A stretch of DNA of 54,886 nt, from NCBI GenBank assembly GCA_002746215.1, contig NVWI01000002.1, forward strand, positions 130,254 to 185,139, given 5' to 3'. Both the position numbers and the translations under genes were made by a program. Under the pieces are notes generated by a model. The model was not told the origin of the DNA and made no database searches. It was given only the letters and a program-made list of their open reading frames with translations. The DNA comes from SAR86 cluster bacterium. GTDB taxonomy: Bacteria; Pseudomonadota; Gammaproteobacteria; Pseudomonadales; Pseudohongiellaceae. Shown here piece after piece: positions 1 to 11,420 of this stretch. Position 1 is the first letter of the stretch. Every line of letters begins with the position of its first letter.

Positions 1-75
1 GATAACCACCAGCATAATCAGCACAACAACTAATAAGGCTCCCTCTTGTTTTTTGAAAAAATGAACTCTTTTCAT
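1..75 (-). CDS. pilX: Type IV pilus assembly protein PilX, N-terminal fragment
   Basis: Only the first 25 codons lie in the window; the gene runs off the left edge. The ATG at 75 opens a short basic stretch (MKRVHFFKKQEG) followed by a hydrophobic run of Leu, Val and Ile. This is the shape of a PilX-type minor pilin leader: a prepilin-like Lys/Gln-Glu-Gly site and then the N-terminal membrane helix. It lies 22 bp downstream of pilW on the same strand, the usual pilV-pilW-pilX order. PilX would be a minor pilin priming type IV pilus assembly. Identity rests on position and N-terminal shape only. Confidence 0.7.
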   Translation of the reverse strand, partial: MKRVHFFKKQEGALLVVVLIMLVVI

Positions 76-97
76 AGTGGATTCCGAAAATTAAATA

Positions 98-1228
98 CTA
101 TCGATTCCTTAATTGAATGGTTGTTCCTATGGCCTGACGCATAAAACGGTCGGCACCATCGGTATCATCTATACTCATAAACTCACCGTAGACTACATTT
201 TCATTGTAAACGGGAAATACAGAGCGCATACGCAGATTCAGCCTTACACTGACCACGGCATCCCAATCCATGCTGCCATTGTCAGCATCCATGTATTGGT
301 CTGCCAGACCGTCATCGTCGACTAAATCGACACCATAGCTTATTTGCATCAACTCTACGCCCTGCACCAATTCATCTGAACTAACAATAGCCGCGTCATT
401 AGCTTCATCTAAACCCAGAGAAATCAAGAACAAAGCCGGTATACCAGCGCCTACTGAAGAAGTCCCCACATAAAAACCCTGAGAGCTCATGCGCATAAGA
501 GAGGAGCCTGGGGGATAAGTGCTGCCTGCAGAGGTGCCTGCACCACAAGAAAAATTACCACCAATATCTTTTGTACAATTTCCGGGAGAAAGCCCTCGAC
601 CTGTGTTATGCACAATATTTGTCGCGTTGTTACTGTTATTCGTCGGGCCGCTCATTTGAAAAACACCAACCTGCTGGCAGTCTGCTGATGAAATCACCAT
701 GATAGTGCCAGGTTTAATATCATGCGCATCATTCAAGGGAATATTGGCTGAATTAGGGTTGTGGTAGGGCGGCCCAGGTGCAATTCTTAAACCTGACTGC
801 TCACCTCTTCTGATAGCAATAGAATCGCTGTAATAAGAAGCTGCACCCTCATAATCATCTGGGAATCCTGCTCTGTCAGTTTCATTGGCAAACTCTTCAT
901 AACCTATCAGACCCACACCACCAAGATACCAGGCGTCATCTGCAGAAAAGTTCACACTATTAGCCACATTAAGGGCATTATCATTACAACCGTTATAGCC
1001 TGCCATTTGAATTTCTTCAGTGAGAAATTTCAACGCAAAACGTGCATTTTCCTGTAGCCCCGCCAACTCACGCTCTGTGATGTAATTGCTCTTACTCACC
1101 ACCAACACAGAAACTACCCCGCTCATCACGGTTATACCCATTGCCATGGAAATCAATAATTCTAATAGTGTAAAACCTGCTGCCTTTATTGGCTTATTCC
1201 AGGTCATTAATGCTTGCCGCCTATGCAT
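98..1228 (-). CDS. pilW: Type IV pilus assembly protein PilW
   Basis: A 376-residue minor pilin. The class III signal is visible at residues 17-40 (AAGFTLLELLISMAMGITV): a Gly-Phe prepilin peptidase site, Glu at +5 and a hydrophobic helix. The long C-terminal region with Cys pairs and many Asn/Ser/Gly fits PilW, which is larger than the other minor pilins. Its ATG overlaps the stop of pilV in a TAATG junction, so the two are translationally coupled. Minor pilins PilV, PilW and PilX form the tip complex that starts pilus assembly in the inner membrane. The order pilV-pilW-pilX supports the name more than the variable C-terminal sequence does. Confidence 0.85.
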   Translation of the reverse strand: MHRRQALMTWNKPIKAAGFTLLELLISMAMGITVMSGVVSVLVVSKSNYITERELAGLQENARFALKFLTEEIQMAGYNGCNDNALNVANSVNFSADDAWYLGGVGLIGYEEFANETDRAGFPDDYEGAASYYSDSIAIRRGEQSGLRIAPGPPYHNPNSANIPLNDAHDIKPGTIMVISSADCQQVGVFQMSGPTNNSNNATNIVHNTGRGLSPGNCTKDIGGNFSCGAGTSAGSTYPPGSSLMRMSSQGFYVGTSSVGAGIPALFLISLGLDEANDAAIVSSDELVQGVELMQISYGVDLVDDDGLADQYMDADNGSMDWDAVVSVRLNLRMRSVFPVYNENVVYGEFMSIDDTDGADRFMRQAIGTTIQLRNR

Positions 1229-1746
1229 TATTGAATCCTCGTGGTAACTGATATCGTACGTCTACCATCGTTGTTTAATTCTGACTCACCCAACTGATTC
1301 CAGTCATACCTGACAGAAACAATGTATGTCTGGCTAGTCGTATTAAACAAAATTTGGCTTTCACCTGAAGGCAGGTAAGTGACACCATCACTCGCAACCG
1401 TCGACTCCACCAAGGCCCGCCATTGCGCAATATCCCACGTTGCCATTTGATTACTGGTACAAGTGGTAGCCTCGCAATTCACGGATGCCGTTGGCGTATT
1501 TTCAATAAAACCGATGGCATAGGTATTGTTGCCGCGGTTAGCCCTTATTCTTTCCACCATATCATTAATCAAAAACTGTGCTTGGGAATCAGTAAAGGCC
1601 GCTTGATTGAATTGCAAAGCTTCATTTTGCAGAGCGGTCATACCGAGCAAACCGGCGGCTAGAATGCTGAGTGAAATCAACACTTCAATCAGGGAAAACC
1701 CCGGCGAGTAAAAACCTTTTTTAAGCCCTTTCATCTTCATGGACAC
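1228..1746 (-). CDS. pilV: Type IV pilus modification protein PilV
   Basis: A 172-residue minor pilin with the prepilin motif SPGFSLIEVLISLSILAAGL near residues 14-33: cleavage after Gly, Phe at +1, Glu at +5, then the transmembrane/assembly helix. The following LLGMTALQNEALQFNQAA is typical of PilV. Its start lies inside the end of the upstream FimT-like gene (10-bp overlap) and its TAA overlaps the pilW ATG by one base, showing a tightly packed operon. It is expected to be processed by PilD and join the priming complex of the pilus. Confidence 0.88.
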   Translation of the reverse strand: MSMKMKGLKKGFYSPGFSLIEVLISLSILAAGLLGMTALQNEALQFNQAAFTDSQAQFLINDMVERIRANRGNNTYAIGFIENTPTASVNCEATTCTSNQMATWDIAQWRALVESTVASDGVTYLPSGESQILFNTTSQTYIVSVRYDWNQLGESELNNDGRRTISVTTRIQ

Positions 1747-2357
1747 ACCAAGTTGTTCCCTGCCAGATCATCATGCAAACCATCACCATCATCAATTGAT
1801 TGTGAGGACCTCCCTGTATTGCTAACCCAAATTGCTCGGGTGTTAGCGGCTACGTTAGCTGAATCACAAAATTTAAAATAAGCACCGCCGATAGAATTAT
1901 TTAAAAACCCATCATCATCAAACTGTACAACTTCATTAGTTATGGTGTTGTTAGAACGGTTCAATAATTCAATCGCGACAACACCGCTTGCTGGTGGGTG
2001 TACTTGTAGTAAGGTATCTCCATCAGCACTATCCACGACACCATCACTATCAAAGTCTGAGAAAACCAGCCAACCATCATTCCAGTCAGACCCAGCGGAG
2101 TTCGAGCAGGAAGTCTGGTTAGCGCTGTGACAAACAGAAGCCGTAGTCGATAAGGTCACCGCCTGACTGCGAGCTAAAGCTAATGACGTTAATACATCCA
2201 GCTGTATGCTATCCCGGGCATTACGACTAATTGTATCTTGCAAACTAGGCAAGGCCACGGCGACCAAGATTCCCGCAATTGCAATAACCATCAAAAGTTC
2301 CAGCATGGTATAACCCCGCTGTCCTAGTTCGATTTCGCTCTTAAATCTGCATTTCAT
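1737..2357 (-). CDS. fimT: GspH/FimT-family minor pseudopilin
   Basis: A 206-residue protein with a prepilin signal GYTMLELLMVIAIAGILVAV at about residues 14-33 and a GspH-like soluble domain. The sequence SLALARSQAVTLSTTASVCHS is the region where FimT/FimU/GspH proteins share an 'AR.EA..R...V.LC' pattern. It is first in the pilin operon and lies next to ispH, as fimT/fimU genes do in Pseudomonas-like genomes. FimT and FimU cannot be told apart with certainty here, so the symbol is tentative. In some species FimT is the pilus component that binds DNA for uptake; that role is only a possibility for this copy. Confidence 0.78.
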   Translation of the reverse strand: MKCRFKSEIELGQRGYTMLELLMVIAIAGILVAVALPSLQDTISRNARDSIQLDVLTSLALARSQAVTLSTTASVCHSANQTSCSNSAGSDWNDGWLVFSDFDSDGVVDSADGDTLLQVHPPASGVVAIELLNRSNNTITNEVVQFDDDGFLNNSIGGAYFKFCDSANVAANTRAIWVSNTGRSSQSIDDGDGLHDDLAGNNLVCP

Positions 2358-2598
2358 TTACATACCAATTCAAGCAGTAAGCCTTAATAGCACTATATCA
2401 TGTCCCAACGGCTCTAATAAGCCAGCCCAGCAGCATAAACCCTTATATTTTAAAGATTTCTTTACCTAGTGAAAGCGTGAGATTAGCGTAATTTGTACGA
2501 AAAACTGTGAGCTATTGAGAAAACTAACTAGCAAGTACAACCAGGATATGAAAAATGCGAAGTAAATCACGCTCTAGCGCGTTAACTTATTGAAAAAT

Positions 2599-3588
2599 TT
2601 AGGCAATTCGTAGGTCGCGCGGCATGGAAAAGGTAATATTTTCCTCGACGCCCTCTATTTCCTCTAACTGCCCTCCACCCAACTCCTGGATGCGTTGAAT
2701 GACTTCCTGCACCAGCACTTCCGGAGCAGAAGCACCGGCAGTTACGCCAATTCGAGTCTTATCCTGTAACCAGCTATCAAGAACCTCATCAGCGTTATCA
2801 ACTAAATAAGCCTCGCTACCGGTACGTTCTGCTAACTCTTTCAAACGATTGGAATTAGAGCTATTTGGAGACCCTACTACCAGAACAAGATCACATTCCA
2901 AAGCCAGTTGTTTTACCGCATCCTGCCGGTTCTGCGTGGCGTAACAAATATCTTTTTTACGTGGGCCAGAAATATTTGGAAAGCGTTTTTGCAGTGCATC
3001 AATAATCAAGGACGTATCATCCATAGACAGCGTAGTCTGCGTAACATAGGCGAGTTGGTTGGGGTCATTAACCTGAAGGCTTGCAACATCCGCTTCTGAT
3101 TCAACTAAATAAATCCTGCCCCCAGCGCTTGCATCGTATTGCCCCATCGTTCCTTCAACCTCAGGGTGAAAAGCATGACCGATTAAAATACATTCCTGCC
3201 CGTTACGACTGTATCGCATGACTTCCATATGCACCTTGGTAACTAAGGGACAGGTAGCATCAAACACACGCATACCTAAGCTGGCAGCTTCAGCTTTGAC
3301 CGCCTGTGACACGCCGTGAGCAGAAAAGATAACAATAGGCGGCTCTGCTTTCTCCGTTACAGGCACATCGGATAACTCATCGACAAATACAGCACCTCGT
3401 AATTTCAGCCGCTCAACCACAAATTTGTTATGCACAACTTCATGTCTAACAAAAATAGGCGCCCCATAAATATCCAGAGCACGGTTAACAATATCTATGG
3501 CACGATCAACGCCAGCACAAAATCCACGAGGATTAGCCAGTTTAATTTCTCTTTGTGATCCTGTTTGTGCAGCTGCTATGGACATCAA
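2599..3588 (-). CDS. ispH: 4-hydroxy-3-methylbut-2-enyl diphosphate reductase IspH (LytB)
   Basis: The last enzyme of the MEP isoprenoid pathway, reducing HMBPP to IPP and DMAPP with an iron-sulfur cluster. The three cluster cysteines are visible at C24 ([12 protein letters not shown]), C113 (DATCPLV) and C215 ([10 protein letters not shown]). The active-site HEVVHN, HPEV and SNSNRL motifs are also present. At 329 residues it is about 15 longer than usual because of an N-terminal extension before IKLANPRG; two consecutive ATG codons open it. It is 32 bp downstream of fkpB, the standard lspA-fkpB-ispH order. The 241 bp between it and the pilin operon hold no gene I can see. Confidence 0.97.
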   Translation of the reverse strand: MMSIAAAQTGSQREIKLANPRGFCAGVDRAIDIVNRALDIYGAPIFVRHEVVHNKFVVERLKLRGAVFVDELSDVPVTEKAEPPIVIFSAHGVSQAVKAEAASLGMRVFDATCPLVTKVHMEVMRYSRNGQECILIGHAFHPEVEGTMGQYDASAGGRIYLVESEADVASLQVNDPNQLAYVTQTTLSMDDTSLIIDALQKRFPNISGPRKKDICYATQNRQDAVKQLALECDLVLVVGSPNSSNSNRLKELAERTGSEAYLVDNADEVLDSWLQDKTRIGVTAGASAPEVLVQEVIQRIQELGGGQLEEIEGVEENITFSMPRDLRIA

Positions 3589-3620
3589 TAAATCTACCTT
3601 AAGTTTATCTTTAAGAGCGC

Positions 3621-4232
3621 TTAAATTAGTTTAACTGCCTTAATGTCGACAGTAAAAAGTATATCGATATCTGCCAGAGGATGATTAAAATCCACCTTTA
3701 CTTCATCGGCATTAAACTCTGCAATGACACCCGCTTGTTCATTCCCGCCGACATCAGAAAAGCTGATCATAAGGCCTTTTTCTATAAGCAGATCCGCTGG
3801 AAACTGGTAACGAGGATAACAATGAATATTATCTTCATTTCTTAAACCAAAAGCTTGTTCTGCATTGACAGTAAAAGATTTTTTATCCCCAGCTTTAAGA
3901 CCAATCATAGCGTCTTCAAAGCCGGTTAAAATATTCCCGTCACCGTATTTAAAACTTACCGGACCTTTATCAAAATTAGAATCAATTAAAGCCGTAGGGT
4001 TATCTGTCGGCGCTAAAGAAAAATTCAAAGTAATAAGTTTGCCTGGGCTAACTTCATCCTCAGGATAGTCCTTTAATCCAAGTTTCTTGGAATCAGCTTC
4101 AGATTCCACTTCGGCATTAAGATTAATGACCCGAAGTAAGTCAAAATCGCTGTTTTTGTTGCTCTTATTTTCGCTCACACTTTTGTTGCCATTTTCAGAG
4201 TTATCAGCAGGTTTACTCATCAGGACTGTCAT
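3621..4232 (-). CDS. fkpB: FKBP-type peptidyl-prolyl isomerase FkpB/SlpA
   Basis: An FKBP-fold prolyl isomerase of the SlpA/FkpB class. The core from about residue 63 shows [13 protein letters not shown], then [20 protein letters not shown] and [13 protein letters not shown], and the C-terminal insert-in-flap domain with PRYQFP. At 203 residues it is about 50 longer than E. coli SlpA because of a Ser/Asn/Lys-rich low-complexity N-terminus; an internal ATG five codons in (4220) is an alternative start. The start overlaps the lspA stop by 20 bp, so translation is probably coupled. It is likely a cytoplasmic folding helper. Confidence 0.92.
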   Translation of the reverse strand: MTVLMSKPADNSENGNKSVSENKSNKNSDFDLLRVINLNAEVESEADSKKLGLKDYPEDEVSPGKLITLNFSLAPTDNPTALIDSNFDKGPVSFKYGDGNILTGFEDAMIGLKAGDKKSFTVNAEQAFGLRNEDNIHCYPRYQFPADLLIEKGLMISFSDVGGNEQAGVIAEFNADEVKVDFNHPLADIDILFTVDIKAVKLI

Positions 4233-4770
4233 TTCTTTTACTTATCTCAGAGTCATTATTTTCAGCTAATTGAGATACAGCCGGTCTGTTTCTGAAAATA
4301 TCCAGCATCATCAAACAAGCGCCTATAAAAACCGATGAATCTGCTATATTAAATGTAGCAAAACGGAAACTTTGGTAATATATACTAATAAAATCAACAA
4401 CATAACCGTTAAGCATTCTGTCGTATAAATTCCCTAAGGCACCACCTAAGATCAAGCAGAGAGCAATAGCTGATAATTTTTCCTGCTTAGGCAATCGAAT
4501 TATCCAGAAAACTAATAACACACTTATAGCTGAAGAAAATGCTGTTAAAAACCAGCGTTGCCAGCCGCCAGCATCACTTAAAAAACTGAAAGCGGCTCCA
4601 AAGTTATGGGCAAGCAACAAATCAAACCCAGGGAAAATTGTTACTGGCTGACCCTGGTTAAGATAATGGCTACAAAGATACTTAGTCAGCTGATCTATGA
4701 TAAATATTAAAAAAGATATCGATAATAAAATCGGCGTTCTAAATTGTTTATTTTGCTCAGCTGACATCAC
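4213..4770 (-). CDS. lspA: Lipoprotein signal peptidase LspA
   Basis: The inner-membrane aspartyl protease that removes signal peptides from prolipoproteins. The conserved blocks are all readable: IDQLTKYL in the first helix, NFGAAFSF, the first catalytic Asp region GGALGNLYDRM followed by VVDFI, and FNIADSSVFIG with the second Asp. Four hydrophobic segments fit the family. It overlaps ribF upstream by 14 bp and fkpB downstream by 20 bp. In most gammaproteobacteria ileS lies between ribF and lspA; here it is absent. Lipoprotein substrates are encoded elsewhere in the window (23083, 33320, 35128). Confidence 0.97.
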   Translation of the reverse strand: MMSAEQNKQFRTPILLSISFLIFIIDQLTKYLCSHYLNQGQPVTIFPGFDLLLAHNFGAAFSFLSDAGGWQRWFLTAFSSAISVLLVFWIIRLPKQEKLSAIALCLILGGALGNLYDRMLNGYVVDFISIYYQSFRFATFNIADSSVFIGACLMMLDIFRNRPAVSQLAENNDSEISKRNDSPDE

Positions 4771-5761
4771 CCACCCTATACTCGCTATTATTCACACTGC
4801 CATTTACACCATTTTTATTTATTGTTTTTTGAGCTGAAAAATAAAGTTTCACTTTTTCAACATCATCAGCAATATGAGATTTCAACACCTGCAAGTCTGG
4901 AAATTTTTCCTGATCTCTAATTTTTTTATGAAAATGTACAGTAAGTTTTTCACCATAAATATCTTCATTAAAATTCAGTAAAAACACTTCGACTGTTAAA
5001 TCATGCACTCCCTCAATAGTCGGTTTGTATCCTACACTGGCTACACCCTCAATACAGCGTTGCCCGAGCTCTGCAGTAACAGCAAAAACGCCTTCCAAAG
5101 CTAATTTATTTATACCGGTTTTAAGGTTAGCTGTTGGATAGCCCAATTCACGACCTAACTGCTGACCTTTAATAACTTGCCCGCTTAAGTGATAGGGCCG
5201 TTTTAACAATTTACACGCAGCTTCACAGTCACCTGACTCCAGCTTTTTTCTAAGTAGTGTACTGCTCACCCGAAGACCACCATTTAAATATTCTTTAGCC
5301 GCCTCTACACTAAAACCAAGCTGGTTTCCCTGTGCCTGTAATAAATTAAAATCACCCTTTCTATTTTTACCAAAATGAAAATCATCTCCAACAATCAATG
5401 CTTTGGTGCCTAAGCCTTGAGACAAGATATCACTTATAAAGTCTTCAGCACTTAACTCACTCAACTGCTGGTCAAAGTTCATTTTATAAACCAGATCTAT
5501 TCCGATGCCTTCCAGAAAGCCCAATTTATCAGCAAAAGATAACAATCTTGCCGGGGCATTTTTACCCGCAAAAAACTCCTCGGGCTGAGGCTCACTAAGA
5601 ACAACCAATGAAGGTAATTTCAGCTCTGCGGCAACCGTCTTTACCCGCTGCAAAATCTGTTGATGTCCCAAATGCATACCATCATATTTACCAATGGTTA
5701 ATACGCAATGGGGGTAAGCTGAACGTAATGCTTTAAGATTATCGAAAACTTGCATGGTCAT
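4757..5761 (-). CDS. ribF: Bifunctional riboflavin kinase / FAD synthetase RibF
   Basis: Makes FMN and FAD from riboflavin. The N-terminal adenylyltransferase half shows the nucleotidyl-transferase signature TIGKYDGMHLGHQQIL (residues 22-37) and GDDFHFGKNRKG; the C-terminal kinase half shows GQVIKGQQLGRELGYPTANL (the PTAN flavokinase motif) and VEVFLLNF. At 334 residues it is slightly longer than usual because of an Asn-rich C-terminal tail. The usual 'GNFDGVHLGH' reads 'GKYDGMHLGH' here. It runs directly into lspA with a 14-bp overlap and no ileS between them. Confidence 0.96.
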   Translation of the reverse strand: MTMQVFDNLKALRSAYPHCVLTIGKYDGMHLGHQQILQRVKTVAAELKLPSLVVLSEPQPEEFFAGKNAPARLLSFADKLGFLEGIGIDLVYKMNFDQQLSELSAEDFISDILSQGLGTKALIVGDDFHFGKNRKGDFNLLQAQGNQLGFSVEAAKEYLNGGLRVSSTLLRKKLESGDCEAACKLLKRPYHLSGQVIKGQQLGRELGYPTANLKTGINKLALEGVFAVTAELGQRCIEGVASVGYKPTIEGVHDLTVEVFLLNFNEDIYGEKLTVHFHKKIRDQEKFPDLQVLKSHIADDVEKVKLYFSAQKTINKNGVNGSVNNSEYRVGDVS

Positions 5762-5831
5762 TAAAAAAAGTTAAAGGGCGATCATTATATAAAGAACTAG
5801 CGGGGCTGTCTGTAAAGTCTGCTATCTGCTA

Positions 5832-5952
5832 ATGATTCAGTTCGACATTCATACAGCTTGTTACGCATAAGTACTGTTGTCGATGAGGAGCATCTTGGTG
5901 ATGCGAACGACGATTTACTCCGATAATATGCCAAAACTTCAAACTGAATCAT
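5832..5952. repeat. 11-bp inverted repeat bounding a 121-bp structured spacer
   Basis: Between ribF and murJ, ATGATTCAGTT (5832-5842) is repeated in inverted form as AACTGAATCAT (5942-5952). Inside is a smaller perfect hairpin, GCATC-TTGGT-GATGC (5890-5904). The layout resembles a small non-coding palindromic element or a processed RNA structure, but I find no second copy of it in the window and cannot assign a function. It occupies most of the 225-bp gap. Confidence 0.4.
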
Positions 5953-5986
5953 CATCTAAGGTTTCAAGAGCCAAGGTCTTTAAATG

Positions 5987-7570
5987 TTAGTGCCTGAAAT
6001 CACGAGGCCGGATACCCGCTATTAAAAGCCCTAGCCCATAACAAAAGCCACCGCCTACACAAAGAAAGGTCAAATTGCCGGATCTTGCCAATGTACTCCA
6101 TTCCAACCACTGATCTGCAGTAACATTAAAACCCAGTAAAAATACCAGCATGAGTAAATTGGCGAAAATAATCTGTACTGTCATTACAAGGAATTTGCGA
6201 TGAAAGCTGAATAATTTCAATTTCATCAAACCAAATAATAAGAGTCCGGCATTTACCCAGGATGAAAAGGCCGTAGCAATCGCCAGCCCTACATGTGCTA
6301 AAGGAAGAATTAAGAGTAAATTCATCACCATATTACTAACCATAGCAATGATTCCATAACGTACAGGTGTCTTGGTATCCTGTCTCGAAAAATAGGCACT
6401 GGCTAATATTTTGATCGCCATAAAGGCAAGTAAGCCTAAAGAATAGGCTTGTAGTGCTCGGGCTGTGGGCAGCACAGATTCTGCACTAAATTCTCCTCGT
6501 TGATAGAGTGTTATTACCATAGGCTCTGCCAGGGTAATCAGCGCAATACTGGCAGGAAGAGCAATTAGTAGGACACAGCGTAAGCCCCAATCGAGGGTTT
6601 CCTTAAATTTGTCGACAGATTCTTCCGCATGTTTACGCGACAAACTCGGCAAAATGACTGTTGCGATGGCTACCGCAAATACACCTAGAGGCAGATACAT
6701 AATACGATCGGCATAATATAACCAGCTTACACTGCCATTGCCGTCAATTGATGTCGCAAGCACTGTATCCAGCAAGAGATTTATCTGACCCACTGACACT
6801 GCAAACATGACCGGAATCATTAGTGTGATAACCCGACTCACACCCTCTTGCTTAGGCCTTAGCCTTGGTCGCGGTATTAAATGTAAATGCCCAAGAAAAG
6901 GCAGTTGAAACATTAACTGTATAATCCCGGCCACGATCACGCCCCAGGCAATTGCAATTACTGGCTCATCAAACAAGGGGCTCAGCCAGATAGCACATGT
7001 AATTAAAGAAATATTTAAAAATACTGGCGTCACTGCAGGCACCGCAAAACGGCCATAACTATTTAGAACGCCACCGGCAAAACCTGTCAGTGAAATAAGT
7101 AAGATATAGGGGAAAGTAATACGCAGCATTTCCACCAATAACGAAAACTTTTCACTCTCATTTATGTATCCAGGCGCAAACACAGCGGCCAGTATTGGTG
7201 CACCAATTACACCCACCACGCTGATAATCAGAAGCGTTGCTGAAAGCCTGCCAGCCACATGATCGACCAGCTCTTTTATCTCAGCAAAGGAACGTTTTTG
7301 TTTATATTCGGTTAGGATGGGGACAAAAGCTTGCGAAAAAGCACCTTCGGCAAACAAACGACGCAGGAAATTGGGGATACGAAAAGCCACAAAAAAAGCA
7401 TCAGCCTGAGCGCTATCGCCAAAGAATGCGGCAAAGACTATTTCCCGAATCAATCCCAGAATTCGGGAAAAAAAAGTAAGGGATGAGACAACCATGCTTG
7501 ACCTGGCCAGGCTACTACCGCTTTCTTTATCTTCTTGCTCGCTACTCTTTGGCGTGCTGTCTTCTTGCAT
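5987..7570 (-). CDS. murJ: Lipid II flippase MurJ
   Basis: A 527-residue polytopic membrane protein of the MOP/MviN superfamily that flips lipid II across the inner membrane for peptidoglycan synthesis. Recognisable stretches are SSLTFFSRILGLIREIVFAA near residues 30-49, FRIPNFLRRLFAEGAFSQAF (residues 67-86), and LYYADRIMYLPLGVFAVAIA in the middle. About fourteen hydrophobic segments are present, as expected for the family. It lies divergently from rpsT and upstream of ribF on the same strand, the order seen in Pseudomonas-like genomes. Confidence 0.97.
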   Translation of the reverse strand: MQEDSTPKSSEQEDKESGSSLARSSMVVSSLTFFSRILGLIREIVFAAFFGDSAQADAFFVAFRIPNFLRRLFAEGAFSQAFVPILTEYKQKRSFAEIKELVDHVAGRLSATLLIISVVGVIGAPILAAVFAPGYINESEKFSLLVEMLRITFPYILLISLTGFAGGVLNSYGRFAVPAVTPVFLNISLITCAIWLSPLFDEPVIAIAWGVIVAGIIQLMFQLPFLGHLHLIPRPRLRPKQEGVSRVITLMIPVMFAVSVGQINLLLDTVLATSIDGNGSVSWLYYADRIMYLPLGVFAVAIATVILPSLSRKHAEESVDKFKETLDWGLRCVLLIALPASIALITLAEPMVITLYQRGEFSAESVLPTARALQAYSLGLLAFMAIKILASAYFSRQDTKTPVRYGIIAMVSNMVMNLLLILPLAHVGLAIATAFSSWVNAGLLLFGLMKLKLFSFHRKFLVMTVQIIFANLLMLVFLLGFNVTADQWLEWSTLARSGNLTFLCVGGGFCYGLGLLIAGIRPRDFRH

Positions 7571-7757
7571 AAAGGACTTTACAGGCTAAAAGCCCGCATC
7601 ATAGCTACTAGACCAGCATAAAACCAGCACCACTATTGACAAATCAGCACCAAAACTGCATAGTTCGCGTCTTTTTTCGGGAAGCAACGACTCTCGAAGT
7701 CGCAAGAAAAAATAAACAATCTTTTTTGAATTAACGATTTACTGAAAGGAGCCCACA

Positions 7758-8024
7758 TTGGCTAACTCTCCACAAGCTCGTAAAAGAGCAAGACAAGCAG
7801 AAACCCGCAGAAGCCATAATGCCAGCTTCCGCTCTATGGTACGTACCTACATTAAGAAAGTAGACGCTGCTGTAGATAGTAAAGACTATGATGCTGCGAC
7901 CGTGGCCTATAACGCCGCTGTACCCGTTATTGATCGTATGGCAGATAAAGGTATCATCCATAAAAACAAGGCTGCTCGACATAAAAGCAGACTCAATGCC
8001 GGCATCAAGGCATTAAAAGCATAG
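7758..8024 (+). CDS. rpsT: 30S ribosomal protein S20
   Basis: Small basic ribosomal protein of 88 residues binding 16S rRNA. The N-terminus [17 protein letters not shown] and the C-terminus [19 protein letters not shown] are diagnostic. The start codon is TTG at 7758, preceded by AAAGGAG at 7745-7751 with good spacing. E. coli rpsT also starts with UUG and is autoregulated at translation, so the weak start is probably functional rather than an error. The gene is monocistronic and followed by a strong terminator. Confidence 0.97.
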   Translation: MANSPQARKRARQAETRRSHNASFRSMVRTYIKKVDAAVDSKDYDAATVAYNAAVPVIDRMADKGIIHKNKAARHKSRLNAGIKALKA

Positions 8025-8040
8025 TAGTAGACTAGTATAA

Positions 8041-8067
8041 AAAAACCGGCTCTAGCCGGTTTTTTTT
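8041..8067. terminator. Bidirectional Rho-independent terminator between rpsT and proB
   Basis: The stem ACCGGC-TCTA-GCCGGT is flanked by an A-run on the left and a T-run on the right, so it can end rpsT on the plus strand and the converging obgE-proB transcript on the minus strand. Confidence 0.9.
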
Positions 8068-8098
8068 CACATCCAAAAAAGCTTTATCATGCATGCTT

Positions 8099-10469
<2,371 letters not shown>

Positions 10470-10733
10470 TTACGCGCTTGCCATCTCTACGCTGACGTAA
10501 GTGCGCTTTTGCGGCCCTCGAACCTGGAACTTAACTGCGCCTTCAGCTTTGGCAAAAAGCGTGTGATCTTTACCACAACCTACGTTTTCGCCAGGATGAA
10601 ATTTCGTACCACGCTGACGTACAAGAATATTGCCTGGAATCACGTTTTCACCACCAAAGCGTTTCACACCAAGGCGTTTAGAATTTGAATCTCTACCGTT
10701 ATTAGTACTACCACCTGCTTTCTTATGTGCCAT
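10470..10733 (-). CDS. rpmA: 50S ribosomal protein L27
   Basis: An 87-residue ribosomal protein whose N-terminus reaches the peptidyl-transferase centre. [20 protein letters not shown] and [20 protein letters not shown] are diagnostic. It starts 2 bp after the rplU stop, the invariant rplU-rpmA pair, and is followed by a hairpin terminator before obgE. No N-terminal cleavable extension (found in Firmicutes) is present. Confidence 0.98.
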   Translation of the reverse strand: MAHKKAGGSTNNGRDSNSKRLGVKRFGGENVIPGNILVRQRGTKFHPGENVGCGKDHTLFAKAEGAVKFQVRGPQKRTYVSVEMASA

Positions 10734-10735
10734 GA

Positions 10736-11197
10736 CTAATCCTCTTTCTTCTTAGTGGTTTCGGCTTTAGCAGCAGCTTTCTTCTTGGCTGGTGCTTTTT
10801 TGGCTGCGGCTTTTTTAGGCGCTGCTGTTTTTACTGGAGCCTTTTCGCTGGTTTCAGCTTTAGCTTTGGCCTTAGGTGCAGCAACCTTACCTTCGCTGAT
10901 TCCTGTTATTTTAACTTCTGTAAACCACTGTCTGTGACCTTGGCGCTTCATACTATGCTTACGACGGCGGAACTTGATAATGGTGACTTTATCGCCACGA
11001 CCATGACTTAGCACTTCTGCCGTCACATTTCCTTCTACATAAGGTTTACCGATCTTAACGCCGGCACCTTCACCAATCATCAAAACCTTATCAAAATTGA
11101 TACTGTCACCTGTGCTGGCATCCAGTTTTTCTAATTTCAGCACTTCGCCTTCTTCCACGCGATGCTGCTTGCCACCACTTTCTATAACCGCATACAT
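10736..11197 (-). CDS. rplU: 50S ribosomal protein L21 with long Lys/Ala C-terminal tail
   Basis: The first ~100 residues are ordinary L21: [38 protein letters not shown] and a VKITGI ending. A tail of roughly 50 residues made almost entirely of Lys, Ala, Pro, Thr and Glu follows, giving 153 residues against the usual 103. I chose the ATG at 11197; TTGGAGAA just upstream is its ribosome-binding site. The tail resembles histone-H1-like or other ribosomal-protein extensions and is probably disordered and RNA-binding. Confidence 0.96.
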   Translation of the reverse strand: MYAVIESGGKQHRVEEGEVLKLEKLDASTGDSINFDKVLMIGEGAGVKIGKPYVEGNVTAEVLSHGRGDKVTIIKFRRRKHSMKRQGHRQWFTEVKITGISEGKVAAPKAKAKAETSEKAPVKTAAPKKAAAKKAPAKKKAAAKAETTKKKED

Positions 11198-11420
11198 TTG
11201 GTTTTTCTCCAAGTTCTTTAGTACTGGTCAGGACCAGCTTTCACAGGGGCGGGAATTTTACGGGAAGAGCGGCAGTTGCGCAAGGCGGATTCATAGTTTT
11301 TCCTATCTTTTGCAGCACTTTTAAAAGTTGAAGCAAAATAGGTTTTACACCCTCATGGCTTGACTTTCATAGCCCCCATCCCTAGTCTCCTCAGTCTAAA
11401 ATTTTCTAGTTTAATCGCTT

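Noticed and set aside
7758-7760. TTG start of rpsT as a sequencing error
   Set aside because: E. coli rpsT also uses UUG and the Shine-Dalgarno is well placed, so it is more likely genuine.
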